From Balneolaceae bacterium (GTDB lineage: Bacteria > Bacteroidota > Rhodothermia > Balneolales > Balneolaceae): a stretch of DNA of 64,000 nucleotides. The DNA is taken from NCBI GenBank assembly GCA_017795005.1, contig CP051242.1, positions 496,001-560,000 of the forward strand. Reading direction: 5' to 3'. The translations under genes were made by a program, and so were the position numbers. The notes under the pieces are model-generated. The model did not search any database and had not been told where the DNA came from. It saw only the letters and a list, made by a program, of their open reading frames with translations. Shown here one piece after another: positions 28,556 through 36,800 of the stretch (the stretch's first letter is position 1; each line of letters starts with the position of its first letter).

Positions 28556-28586
28556 AAGCCTCGCTATATTAGCGAGGCTTTTTTTA
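28556..28586 (+). terminator. Terminator of the nqr operon
   Basis: AAGCCTCGCT and AGCGAGGCTT form a perfect 10-bp stem with loop ATATT, then seven Ts. Confidence 0.95.
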
Positions 28587-28645
28587 TATGAAAAAAAATA
28601 TCACGGCGTCATATAAAGCCATACTTCAAGAGACAAATAAAGTGA

Positions 28646-29128
28646 ATGGACAGCAAAGAGCTTGAACAATTATTAAAAGTATATCATAAAGATGCTTTTT
28701 ACTGGGCAAGGCAATGTTGTCACTATGATTCGGAAGAAGCAAAAGAAGTATTGCAAATAGTGTATTTAAAAATCCTTGAAGGCAAAGCGAAATTTGGTGG
28801 TAAATCTAACTTTAAAACCTGGTTGTTCTCAGTAATAAGATTCACTTCTATTGATTCTCTTAAAAAGAAATCAAGCTTTGAATCCTTAGATAATCTATCA
28901 CTCGTTGATAATGATTCTTTTCAGGAAAATGTAATTCACTACGAGCATTTACTGGAAAAACTTTCTGAACGTCAGCACAAGGTACTTTTACTTTCATTCT
29001 ATCATGGAATGCCCTTGTCCGAAATAGCAGAGGTAATGAATCTTCATATAGGGACTGTCAGAACACATTATGAAAGAGGAAAGGCGTCTTTAAAACAAAT
29101 TATAGAAAAAGAGCAGAATGAACGATGA
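28646..29128 (+). CDS. ECF-type RNA polymerase sigma factor
   Basis: A 160-residue sigma-70 family protein. Region 2 is visible in EEAKEVLQIVYLKILEGKAK and FKTWLFSVIRFTSIDSLKKK; region 4 in LSERQHKVLLLSFYHGMPLS followed by EIAEVMNLHIGTVRTHYERG. It probably redirects RNA polymerase in response to an envelope signal. It overlaps the next gene by 11 bases, and the three genes 28646-30135 form a tight unit. The DNA is AT-rich. Confidence 0.92.
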   Translation: MDSKELEQLLKVYHKDAFYWARQCCHYDSEEAKEVLQIVYLKILEGKAKFGGKSNFKTWLFSVIRFTSIDSLKKKSSFESLDNLSLVDNDSFQENVIHYEHLLEKLSERQHKVLLLSFYHGMPLSEIAEVMNLHIGTVRTHYERGKASLKQIIEKEQNER

Positions 29129-29456
29129 TAAAAAAATAGAGTCATTTTTTGAGCAACTAAGGCTTGCAGATAAAAATGTACACGTTCCTGCTTTCGAAGA
29201 AATTAAAAGTCCTCAAAAAAGACCGATCGGCTCTTTACTAAGGCTAGGTATTGCTGCATCTCTGTTAATACTATTTGGAGTATTTACTCTTAGAGTAAAT
29301 CAAAAAGAAGAAGTGGACCCTCACTTTACTGAGTTTTTACCTTTATCCATTGAAATTGAATCCATAACTACAAATTCGCTCATCAAAACTGTAAGTAACA
29401 TTGAGGAGTGGAGCGCACCATCGAACTCTCTAATTAATCATTATCATGAATGGTAA
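29118..29456 (+). CDS. Small single-pass membrane protein, candidate anti-sigma factor
   Basis: A 112-residue protein with a ~45-residue cytoplasmic N-terminus (DDKKIESFFEQLRLADKN, then VHVPAFEEI), one membrane helix (SLLRLGIAASLLILFGVFTL) and a ~40-residue outer tail. It overlaps the sigma gene by 11 bases and the next gene by 11. Size, topology and position match an anti-sigma factor, but no zinc-binding HxxxCxxC is present and the family was not recognised. The role is inferred from context. Confidence 0.65.
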   Translation: MNDDKKIESFFEQLRLADKNVHVPAFEEIKSPQKRPIGSLLRLGIAASLLILFGVFTLRVNQKEEVDPHFTEFLPLSIEIESITTNSLIKTVSNIEEWSAPSNSLINHYHEW

Positions 29457-30135
29457 GTTGAATATAAGTCTAGTAACGAGAATAATTTTTGCTGTAGGGA
29501 TATTACTCTTTTTAAACTCAGGAGTTTTAGCTCAAAATAGCTTTGAGAATGGGTTATTCTCAGCAAAACTTGCTTTAAAAAACAGAATTGAAATAGACCT
29601 TTCAGAAGAGCAGATCGCGAGTATTCAGGAAATTTACACATCCCATATTGCTGAGTTTGAAATTATGAGGTTTGATCTGGATGCTCAGCTCGTCGAACTG
29701 GACAAAATAATGAAGAGTGAAAAAGTGGACGAAAACAAAGCTACGGCTCAACTCCAAAAAGTACTAAGGTTAGAAGAGCAATTAAAAAGAGTCCGCCTAC
29801 TAATGCTGATTAGAATAAAAAATACATTGAGCTCAAACCAACAAGCACAATTAAAAGAGCTAAGAACAGAAAATGATGTAGATGGTTTTTTAATGAAAGC
29901 GCCGATCAATAAAAATCAAAGCGCCATTTTTCAACTTGCTGATATCCAGGGAAATGGATCTGAACCTTTATTTATTATTAAGACCAAAAGCGGAGAAAGA
30001 GAGGTTAGCCTGGCTTATGTGCAAACGCTTAATATGTCCGATATACTAAGCATAAGTATAATTAAAGATGCTGTGGCTACAGAGAAATATGGCCCGAAAG
30101 GGAAAAACGGTGTTGTGTTTCTGGAACTGAAATAA
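29446..30135 (+). CDS. Exported LTXXQ (Spy/CpxP-like) protein with TonB-plug-like tail
   Basis: A 229-residue protein with a signal peptide (ending SGVLAQ). Residues ~35-145 are helical with two LTXXQ-like motifs, LSEEQ (~52) and LSSNQ (~128), typical of periplasmic Spy/CpxP chaperone-like sensors. The last ~33 residues copy the plug motif of TonB-dependent receptors: MSDILSISIIKDAVATEKYG then PKGKNGVVFLELK. This combination at the end of a sigma operon suggests a periplasmic sensor or chaperone. The joint function is unknown. Confidence 0.75.
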   Translation: MNGKLNISLVTRIIFAVGILLFLNSGVLAQNSFENGLFSAKLALKNRIEIDLSEEQIASIQEIYTSHIAEFEIMRFDLDAQLVELDKIMKSEKVDENKATAQLQKVLRLEEQLKRVRLLMLIRIKNTLSSNQQAQLKELRTENDVDGFLMKAPINKNQSAIFQLADIQGNGSEPLFIIKTKSGEREVSLAYVQTLNMSDILSISIIKDAVATEKYGPKGKNGVVFLELK

Positions 30136-30163
30136 TAGAAATCAAAAAAACTCAAACTCAAAA

Positions 30164-31618
30164 ATGAACACATTTCGTTTTTATTCGTTAATAATAGTTT
30201 TACTAATCCCGCTGAGAAGCTCTGCACAGGATATTCATAGAGCAGCTTGTGATGGAAATATTGGTCAGATAGATTCTTTACTCCAACACGTTGATATAAA
30301 TCTTCGAAACGGGACGGAATCTACAGCATTACACATAGCTGCTTTTTGCAGGCAGCGAGAGGCATTCAATTTTTTAATAGAAAAAGGGGCGGATATAAAC
30401 ACTATTAATCGATTTGGTGAAACCGCTCTGTATTATGCCATTCGTGCCAGGGATAGTTCAATGGTTACAACACTTTTAGAAAGAAACACTCCACTGAATA
30501 TGGTGAATGAAGAAGATATCACACCGCTATTCAGAACAGTTCAGTCAGACAATCTTCAACTACTAACCATGTTACTGGAAGCAGGGGCGGATCATAATCT
30601 GGGGAAATCTCCACTCCACGATGCAGTATTAAATGAAAATCTGGAAATCCTTAAGCTGATTATAAATGATCAAACCGAGTTAGATCCAATCAACAATTAC
30701 GAGAATACTCCCCTTGCCATTGCTATCAGGCAGAACTCAATTGAAATTGAGGAGTACCTTCTATCGAGGGGAGCTGATGAAAAAAAAGTTAAAAAGTATA
30801 ATTTAACCGGAGAATATGCAGGACAACCTGTTCCGGATTCAACCGCGAAAGTCTTTGCAAGAGGGTTTATATCAACAGAAGATTTTGTACATACTCCTGC
30901 ATTCAGCCCAGATCAGAAAGAGATATATTATACGTTGGAATCGTTTCTTGCACATGGTGGAACCATTATGGTAACGCGGTATATTGATGGAAAATGGACA
31001 AAACCAGAACCGGCAGAAATAGAAGGTACCTACAGAGAAATTGATCCATTTATCACAAGCGATGGAAGTAAATTATTCTATAGTTCAAACCGACCCGTAA
31101 ATGGGGAGGAAGACGAAACTAATATAGATTTATGGATGATTAATATTGATGGCGATGAATGGAGTGAACCGATTCACTTAGGCAACAAAGTGAATACGGA
31201 ATATTTAGATTGGTTTCCTACCCTGTCTGACAAAGGTACTTTGTTCTTCTCAACCGGACCAAACAGATCAAGCAACATCGTGTATTCAGTATTTGAGGAT
31301 GGAGAATATGGAGAGGCGGTTTCATTAGGAGACTCGGTGAATTCTTCTTCAAGAGATTATGACCCTTTAATAGCTCCTGATGAAAGCTATGTCATCTTTT
31401 CTTCAAACAGACCGGGAGGGTTTGGGTCCGTCGACTTATACATAAGTTTTAGAAAAGAAGAGGGAGGCTGGACTAAAGCAAAAAATATGGGTAGTAAAAT
31501 AAATACCGAAATGGTGGATTTTGCTCCAAAATTATCTTCAGATGGCAAGTATTTCTTCTTCAACAGAGGAAGCGAAATATTTTGGATCGACGCCGGGATC
31601 ATACATAGTTTTAGATAG
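30164..31618 (+). CDS. Exported ankyrin-repeat plus PD40 beta-propeller protein
   Basis: A 484-residue protein. After a signal peptide (ending RSSAQ), residues ~25-205 form about five to six ankyrin repeats (for example TALHIAAFCRQREAFNFLIE and TPLFRTVQSDNLQLLTMLLE). Residues ~235-480 hold PD40/WD40-like blades (SPDQKEIYYT, SDGSKLFYSSNRP, PDESYVIFSSNRPGGFGSVD, SDGKYFFFNRG). Both parts bind proteins in other contexts; their fusion in one exported protein is uncommon. It lies 28 bases after the sigma-factor operon and may be part of it. Confidence 0.82.
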   Translation: MNTFRFYSLIIVLLIPLRSSAQDIHRAACDGNIGQIDSLLQHVDINLRNGTESTALHIAAFCRQREAFNFLIEKGADINTINRFGETALYYAIRARDSSMVTTLLERNTPLNMVNEEDITPLFRTVQSDNLQLLTMLLEAGADHNLGKSPLHDAVLNENLEILKLIINDQTELDPINNYENTPLAIAIRQNSIEIEEYLLSRGADEKKVKKYNLTGEYAGQPVPDSTAKVFARGFISTEDFVHTPAFSPDQKEIYYTLESFLAHGGTIMVTRYIDGKWTKPEPAEIEGTYREIDPFITSDGSKLFYSSNRPVNGEEDETNIDLWMINIDGDEWSEPIHLGNKVNTEYLDWFPTLSDKGTLFFSTGPNRSSNIVYSVFEDGEYGEAVSLGDSVNSSSRDYDPLIAPDESYVIFSSNRPGGFGSVDLYISFRKEEGGWTKAKNMGSKINTEMVDFAPKLSSDGKYFFFNRGSEIFWIDAGIIHSFR

Positions 31619-31661
31619 GTGTATTGATGCTTGGGAATAAATTCTTTGGTATATTTTTCCC

Positions 31662-32666
31662 ATGAAATTTACTCCTTTGTGCTTTCTTATAATCCTTTTT
31701 GCAGGATGTGATCAAACATCCCAGCCCAAACTTGTGGAGAACTCCGGGTATGCTCAGGGCTCGACGTATCAGATTAAATATCTGACCTCAAAAAACCAGA
31801 ATTTCGCTGAAGAAATAGAAGTTATTTTTCAGGAGATTGATCAGTCCATGAGTACCTATGTACCAACTTCATTGATTTCTGGAGTAAACAAGAGTGGAGT
31901 TTGGGTAGAGGTAGATGACCGGTTTCTGGAGGTTTTAAATCGCTCTATTGAAATTGCAGAAGAAACTAGTGGAGATTTTGACCCGACAGTAGGTTCATTA
32001 GTAGCAATCTGGGGATTCGGCTTTGAAGAAGTTCGTCGGGATGTGGATACTGAAATAATTGAAGAAGTAAAATCAAAAACAGGGTATGCATCAATACAGA
32101 TTAATGGAAATAAGGTAATGATACCCGAAGGTTTCTCGCTCGATTTTAACGCACTGGCCCAGGGTTATACCGTAGATGTGATTGCCGAATATCTTGAGAA
32201 TAGTGGTATCCAAAACTACATGGTGGAAGTTGGTGGAGAGGTAAGAACCTTAGGAGTAAATGAAAAAGGAAATATCTGGACCATCGGAGTTGATAAACCT
32301 CAAAACGAAATAGATAGGGAAGACCGCTTTCAGTTTATTCTTGAATTAAAAGATGCGGGGTTAGCAACTTCAGGTAATTACCGAAAGTACTGGGTGGATG
32401 AAAAAACAGGGAACAAGTATTCCCATACTATTAATCCTCACTCGGGTACACCTGCACTAAACCGGTTGTTAAGTGCATCTATCATTACAAATAATACAAT
32501 GGATGCTGACGCTTATGCGACCGTGTGTATGGTAAAAGGTTTGGAAGATTGTAAAGCTTTTCTTGAAAGCAAAGATGAGTTGGAAGGCTACTTAGTATAC
32601 ACCAATGATACTGGCGCTTGGGAAGTCTACACTACCCCTGGATTTGAAAGTTATATCAAAAACTAA
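31662..32666 (+). CDS. apbE: FAD:protein FMN transferase (lipoprotein)
   Basis: A 334-residue ApbE that attaches FMN covalently to threonines of NqrB and NqrC using FAD and Mg2+. It has a lipoprotein signal (CFLIILFAGC) so it acts in the periplasm. Typical segments: FDPTVGSLVAIWGFG, SLDFNALAQGYTVDVIAEYL, YMVEVGGEVRTLG, YSHTINPHSGTPA and TNNTMDADAYATVCMV with the Mg-binding Asp. The substrates are encoded 5-7 kb upstream on the same strand. A TAnnTTT-like element lies immediately upstream, so the leader would be very short. Confidence 0.96.
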   Translation: MKFTPLCFLIILFAGCDQTSQPKLVENSGYAQGSTYQIKYLTSKNQNFAEEIEVIFQEIDQSMSTYVPTSLISGVNKSGVWVEVDDRFLEVLNRSIEIAEETSGDFDPTVGSLVAIWGFGFEEVRRDVDTEIIEEVKSKTGYASIQINGNKVMIPEGFSLDFNALAQGYTVDVIAEYLENSGIQNYMVEVGGEVRTLGVNEKGNIWTIGVDKPQNEIDREDRFQFILELKDAGLATSGNYRKYWVDEKTGNKYSHTINPHSGTPALNRLLSASIITNNTMDADAYATVCMVKGLEDCKAFLESKDELEGYLVYTNDTGAWEVYTTPGFESYIKN

Positions 32667-32693
32667 AGATCATGTAGCTACACTCGTGAATGG

Positions 32694-32779
32694 ATTCATT
32701 TGCGAGGAGTGAATACGACGAAGCAATCTCAGTTTACCAGACGTGGAATACAGAGATAGCTTCGCTTGCTCGCTAATGT
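32694..32779. repeat. Dispersed repeat, palindromic copy
   Basis: CATTTGCGAGG...GACGAAGCAATCTC (left arm) faces GAGATAGCTTCGCTTGCTCG then CTAATG (right arm), which is the same unit inverted. This shows that the repeat is a long imperfect palindrome. It sits between apbE and the convergent NqrM-like gene. Confidence 0.75.
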
Positions 32780-33022
32780 TTAAGCTACAAAAGGACTAAA
32801 CTCACCTTCCTGTTTCTTCTGATCATCACTCTTACACTTCTCATCGGGTAAAGCACCGCAGAAGCTGCATGGTTCACCTTCCTTATTAAGAAAAGGACTA
32901 TTACTGGCACAGGTTCCTGAAAATTCACCGTCTTTCTTTGCCCATATTTTCACGGCAATTCCGGCGAATCCAATTCCAACTAAAGTGATTGCTAATAAGG
33001 TAGTAAGTAAAACGGTACTCAT
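32780..33022 (-). CDS. Four-cysteine single-pass membrane protein, NqrM-like candidate
   Basis: An 80-residue protein: one N-terminal membrane helix (VLLTTLLAITLVGIGFAGIA), a basic turn (KIWAKKDGEF), then four cysteines in GTCASNSPF, EPCSFCGAL and DEKCK. NqrM, the factor thought to deliver iron to the NqrD/NqrE centre, has the same plan: one helix, then a short loop with four conserved cysteines, usually encoded next to apbE. Here it faces apbE tail to tail. The motif spacing differs from proteobacterial NqrM, so this is a proposed analogue, not a firm homologue. Confidence 0.6.
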   Translation of the reverse strand: MSTVLLTTLLAITLVGIGFAGIAVKIWAKKDGEFSGTCASNSPFLNKEGEPCSFCGALPDEKCKSDDQKKQEGEFSPFVA

Positions 33023-33163
33023 AGTATTAAAACTCTCTGATTAAGTATCAAAGTTCGGGATTTATATAATGAACGGCAATAAATCGGATATAATTTCAGA
33101 TGCGTATGAGCAGCAGGTTCCTTATATTTGTTGCCCTCTTGAACAAGAGAAACATACTATTAT

Positions 33164-33237
33164 GCGCCCGTAGCTCAACTGGATAGAGTACCAGATTTCG
33201 GCTCTGGGGGTTGGGGGTTCGAACCCTCCCGGGCGTA
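33164..33237 (+). tRNA. tRNA-Arg (anticodon TCG)
   Basis: A 74-nt cloverleaf. The acceptor stem GCGCCCG pairs with CGGGCGT (one G-U). The D arm is GCTC...GAGT; the anticodon arm CCAGA-TTTCGGC-TCTGG has anticodon TCG reading CGA; the T arm is GGGGG-TTCGAAC-CCTCC. CCA is not encoded. No integrase or duplicated 3' end was seen nearby. Confidence 0.95.
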
Positions 33238-33247
33238 CAGTCATTCA

Positions 33248-33286
33248 AAGCCAAGTATATATAATTATTATGCTTGGCTTTTTTAT
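33248..33286 (+). terminator. Terminator after tRNA-Arg
   Basis: AAGCCAAG (33248-33255) pairs with CTTGGCTT (33273-33280), then a T run. It may also serve the convergent NERD gene. Confidence 0.85.
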
Positions 33287-33313
33287 TAGTCAGAATACCA
33301 AAATTTAACTTGG

Positions 33314-34216
33314 CTACCTATTTATTTGATACCAGTTATTGAAATAGTTAAACAGATTTTCAACCTCAGTTTCGCTGAATATTGGGTCAAAATATTCTAC
33401 ATAGCTATTCAGATTAGTAATGGATAATACTTTCGCACTTTTGAATTCTTCTTTTGGCATACTATTAGTCATAACAATGATGTTCCGGACAGGTATTTTT
33501 TTATCTCCCCAATGATGATTTATAATCTCCAAGTTTGCTTGGCTATTAATGGAAACAAACAATGCAAAACCAGTTCGTTTTATCTGATCTACCGGAGATC
33601 GAAAGTCTAGTCTTTGAATCGAATCCGAATTCCAGTTTTTAGTTTCAATTACAAATATGCCGGATTGTGAAATCAGTAAATGATCAATCTGAATACTGTA
33701 AATTCGATCATCTTCATTTTTGTTATAAACTGGTGGATTAAACTCAGCTCTGAAATCATTAATCAAGTAGTATGAGTCAGGTAACTTTTTTAGCTCGTTA
33801 ACGACAGTGTTTTCACCTAATGCTCCAGAAATTAAAGGGTAAAGTTCATCAATTGTTTTTTTTAAAAAGCCAATCCTATCGAGTGACTCACTACAACGTT
33901 TTGAAAGGATATTTTCAAAATTCCTATCGATCGATTTTTTTTGAGAAGTGCTAACTCGGGTTTTAATCCCATAGTAGAATTTATAGATAAAATTTTGCTG
34001 TTGTTTAAACTTATAAGCCTTAATTAACTTTTCAAGGTTTTTGATTTCCTTATTTAAGCCTTCTCTTTCTTTATCTGGAATTTCCTTTTTTTCAGTTTCA
34101 AAATTTTTGAGGAATAAATTAATGTCGCTGATAGAATTGAATCTTGAAATGTCTTTCTCATCTAAAGTTTCTCGAATCAATTTAAGAGGTTGTATTTGAC
34201 CAACTACAACAGCCAT
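33314..34216 (-). CDS. NERD-domain (nuclease-related) protein with N-terminal coiled coil
   Basis: A 300-residue protein. Residues ~30-120 are helical and highly charged, probably coiled coil. Residues ~130-245 are a NERD domain: ALGENTVVNELKKLPDSYYL, the acidic QIDHLLIS and the catalytic-type ETKNW, an arrangement related to restriction-endonuclease-like folds. NERD proteins are assumed to act on DNA or RNA, but few are characterised. It is AT-rich relative to its neighbours and lies next to a tRNA, which hints at acquisition. It ends 3 bases before the LytTR regulator's stop side, on the same strand. Confidence 0.85.
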   Translation of the reverse strand: MAVVVGQIQPLKLIRETLDEKDISRFNSISDINLFLKNFETEKKEIPDKEREGLNKEIKNLEKLIKAYKFKQQQNFIYKFYYGIKTRVSTSQKKSIDRNFENILSKRCSESLDRIGFLKKTIDELYPLISGALGENTVVNELKKLPDSYYLINDFRAEFNPPVYNKNEDDRIYSIQIDHLLISQSGIFVIETKNWNSDSIQRLDFRSPVDQIKRTGFALFVSINSQANLEIINHHWGDKKIPVRNIIVMTNSMPKEEFKSAKVLSITNLNSYVEYFDPIFSETEVENLFNYFNNWYQINR

Positions 34217-34219
34217 AGT

Positions 34220-34885
34220 TTATTTATAAAACCTATTCTGAAATTCTTCTTTATGGGAAGCACCAATTGGGATTTCTGATGTACCTATGTGAATCATATT
34301 CCCTTCTACGAAATCAATTCTGGAAAGAGAAACCAAAAACGACTTATGGACGCGTAAAAAAGTATTATCAGCAAGTTCCTCTAAAAAAGATTTCAATGTT
34401 TTATTGAATGTAAGCGTGTTTGAAGCCGTATGAAGTTTCACATAATCACCCAAGCTTTCAGCGAATAGAATATCATTTTTATCTATTCTGTAGGTTTTGC
34501 CGTCGGCTTTCACAATGATGGAAGCTTCACCGGAAGCGGGAATGTCTACTTTCTGAACGGCCTTTAAAAATCGTTCAAAAGAAAAGGGTTTGAGTAAGTA
34601 ATCCACAACATCTAATTCATATCCTTCCAACGCATATTCAGAATAAGCAGTCGTTAGAATAACTTTCGGAGGATTACTCAAACTTTTCAGAAAACTGATT
34701 CCCGAAAGCTTTGGCATATTGATATCCAGAAAGATGAGATCAATGGTTTTGTCCTGTAACGTTTTTAGTCCCTCTATAGCAGTTTCACATTCCCCTTCAA
34801 GAGAAAGGTTAGGCGTATCTTCGATATACTTTCCGAGGATATCTCTGGCAACTGGTTCATCTTCAATAATAAGGCAGCGAATCAT
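34220..34885 (-). CDS. LytTR-family response regulator
   Basis: A 221-residue regulator. The receiver domain has the acidic pair (CLIIEDEP), phospho-acceptor Asp in IDLIFLDINMPKLSG, and TTAYSEYALEGYELDVVDYL then LKPF. A LytTR DNA-binding domain follows (KNDILFAESLGDYVKLHT, TFLRVHKSFLVSLSRIDFVE). The ATG at 34885 is preferred over a TTG at 34897 because it gives the normal MIRCLIIEDE start. It begins one base after the kinase stop codon and forms a pair with it. Confidence 0.94.
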   Translation of the reverse strand: MIRCLIIEDEPVARDILGKYIEDTPNLSLEGECETAIEGLKTLQDKTIDLIFLDINMPKLSGISFLKSLSNPPKVILTTAYSEYALEGYELDVVDYLLKPFSFERFLKAVQKVDIPASGEASIIVKADGKTYRIDKNDILFAESLGDYVKLHTASNTLTFNKTLKSFLEELADNTFLRVHKSFLVSLSRIDFVEGNMIHIGTSEIPIGASHKEEFQNRFYK

Positions 34886-34886
34886 A

Positions 34887-35918
34887 TTATACCTCAAGTG
34901 TCAGCTTTAAGTGATATTCATCACTGGTTTCTTCAATTTTTAAGGAGTGTGCATCAGGATAAAGTAACTTCATTCTGTTTTTCGCGTTTTCCAGTCCGGT
35001 TCCGGTGGAGTCAGATTTGATGATTTCTGAATTTGAAATTGGATTTCTGGTTTCTAATACCAATGAGTTGTCGGAAAGTGAAAGATCAATAAAAATTCTG
35101 TCTTTAATCTCATTAACAGAACCATGCTTAAAACAGTTTTCTACAAAATTGATGAGTAGAAGTGGAGAAATCATGATTCCTGAGAAATCTCCGGAAACTG
35201 AAAATAACACCCGGTCAGGATTAGAGAGTCTGCTCTTCTGAAGCTGAATAAACTTCTTCAGGTATTCAATTTCTCCTTCCAGCGACACTTTTTCTTCATC
35301 CATATTATCCACTACATATCGCAAAATCGAAGAAAGCTCCAGAATCATACCGGGAGTTTTATCTGATTTCTTGATAGCCTCTCCATAAATGGTATTTAGA
35401 CTATTGAATAAAAAATGAGGGTTAATCTGTGCCCTCAATGCACGTAATTCATTTTTAATCCGCTCCTCTTCTAGTTGAGAAACTTTTAATTCGGTTTCTT
35501 TTCGATTGAACCAGCTCTTTGAAAGCTCAATCAAGGTAGAGGCGGATAAATAGATAATCATGATCCCAAGAATTTCAAGAGGGTTATACACGGCAACCAT
35601 GTAATAATCAGGAAATAAAAAGGAAGCTATCGGCCCGTAGGAAAGTTGATAGAGTCCCTGGGTAACTCCAAATCCAGCTATTAAACTCATTGCCAGGTAC
35701 AGCCAGATATTAATCTTCTTGAGGATATTTGGTACCAGGTGAAACACATTAATATTTACAATCACAAAAAAGGGTATGTGGAACAGGACGGTGTAAATCA
35801 GATCTATTGCACGGATTTCGCCAGTCTGTTGGAAAAGTCGAAGTGTAATCCCAAAAGAAATCATCCAGAAAATTATATTCTGGATGATCATGATCACATA
35901 GTTTCTTTTAAAGTTCAT
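34887..35918 (-). CDS. LytS/YehU-type sensor histidine kinase
   Basis: A 343-residue membrane kinase with four hydrophobic segments in residues 1-145 and no recognisable extra sensor domain. A short coiled linker leads to the His_kinase motif (LRALRAQINPHFLFNSLNTI; phosphorylated His in NPHF). An ATPase domain follows (LLINFVENCFKHG, GTGLENAKNRMKLLY). It partners the LytTR regulator just downstream and overlaps the upstream lipoprotein gene by 11 bases. Confidence 0.93.
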   Translation of the reverse strand: MNFKRNYVIMIIQNIIFWMISFGITLRLFQQTGEIRAIDLIYTVLFHIPFFVIVNINVFHLVPNILKKINIWLYLAMSLIAGFGVTQGLYQLSYGPIASFLFPDYYMVAVYNPLEILGIMIIYLSASTLIELSKSWFNRKETELKVSQLEEERIKNELRALRAQINPHFLFNSLNTIYGEAIKKSDKTPGMILELSSILRYVVDNMDEEKVSLEGEIEYLKKFIQLQKSRLSNPDRVLFSVSGDFSGIMISPLLLINFVENCFKHGSVNEIKDRIFIDLSLSDNSLVLETRNPISNSEIIKSDSTGTGLENAKNRMKLLYPDAHSLKIEETSDEYHLKLTLEV

Positions 35919-36588
35919 TGTTCACCCTGTTTAATCCGATTGGGTCTTCAAAAGCACGCTCATCCGAGCTGTATTTTTCAACAAACTTTCTAAGTTCAGG
36001 AGTGCTAGCGGTGATTAATACCTGATCGTCTTCATTCCCAAAAGAATCCGGTATTCTTTCATGACTAATTCGCACCTGATTATTTAAAATGAGTTCTTTA
36101 ATCCAATTATCTTTTAAAAACTCAATAAGTAAATTGTCATTATTAATAGAGATTCTCGAGAAAGAATGAACCGGAAACAAGTGTGCTCCTTTAAAGGTAT
36201 CGTCCTCTAATCCTGTTTCAAATAAAGATAAATCGAGGAATTGTTTGCCTCCAATATCACCGGCGTAACCAATAAATAAGGTTGTATCTTCTTCCTGACT
36301 TTGAAGGTTTTCAAATATGATGAAATAAATATTTTCATCAGAAAATACCGTTGTGTTTTCATCCGTTTCAATTTCTACGCTTCCTAAAAAATTTACGCCG
36401 GAAGTATTTAAAGTTGGGATTATTTTAGGATCTCTGATAAACGTCCAGCGTTGATCATCACTACTCCAGGTACCTTCAATTCCCTGTATAGTGGTAGCAG
36501 TTTCAGAAGTTACCAGAGGATGAACAGATTTTAAAAAGCATCCGGTAAAGGTGTAAATGATAAAGGCAAAAAGTATAGTTCGTTTCAT
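35908..36588 (-). CDS. Predicted lipoprotein upstream of LytS/LytTR pair
   Basis: A 226-residue protein with a lipoprotein signal (FAFIIYTFTGC, lipid Cys ~17). The mature part is beta-rich and of unknown family; IQGIEGTWSSDDQRWTF resembles the start of lipocalin-like or YxeA-type beta barrels, but this is weak. It is co-transcribed with the two-component system (11-base overlap), so it may be a ligand-binding accessory or sensed component. Confidence 0.7.
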   Translation of the reverse strand: MKRTILFAFIIYTFTGCFLKSVHPLVTSETATTIQGIEGTWSSDDQRWTFIRDPKIIPTLNTSGVNFLGSVEIETDENTTVFSDENIYFIIFENLQSQEEDTTLFIGYAGDIGGKQFLDLSLFETGLEDDTFKGAHLFPVHSFSRISINNDNLLIEFLKDNWIKELILNNQVRISHERIPDSFGNEDDQVLITASTPELRKFVEKYSSDERAFEDPIGLNRVNNEL

Positions 36589-36753
36589 TATGTCTTTTGT
36601 TAATTAAAAATTACAATGCAAAGAAACGGGACTTTCCTGAGGTCAAAAAAAGTATTCGATGAACACATAACTTTTCTCGGTGAACAGGTTCTATGATAAT
36701 CTATCACTAAAATAAACTTTTTCGATTAGGGCGGGAACGAAAGATTATATAAT

Positions 36754-36785
36754 ATTAGTTTAATATTAAACTATTTAATACTAAT
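36754..36785. promoter_or_regulatory. Strong palindromic operator candidate before YceI
   Basis: TAGTTTAATATTAAACTA (36756-36773) is a perfect 18-base palindrome. It is nested with ATTAGT (36754-36759) and its complement ACTAAT (36780-36785), and ends 15 bases before the yceI ATG. The AT-rich dyad is the kind bound by MarR-type repressors. No such regulator is encoded nearby. Confidence 0.55.
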
Positions 36786-36800
36786 TAAACATTATTACTT

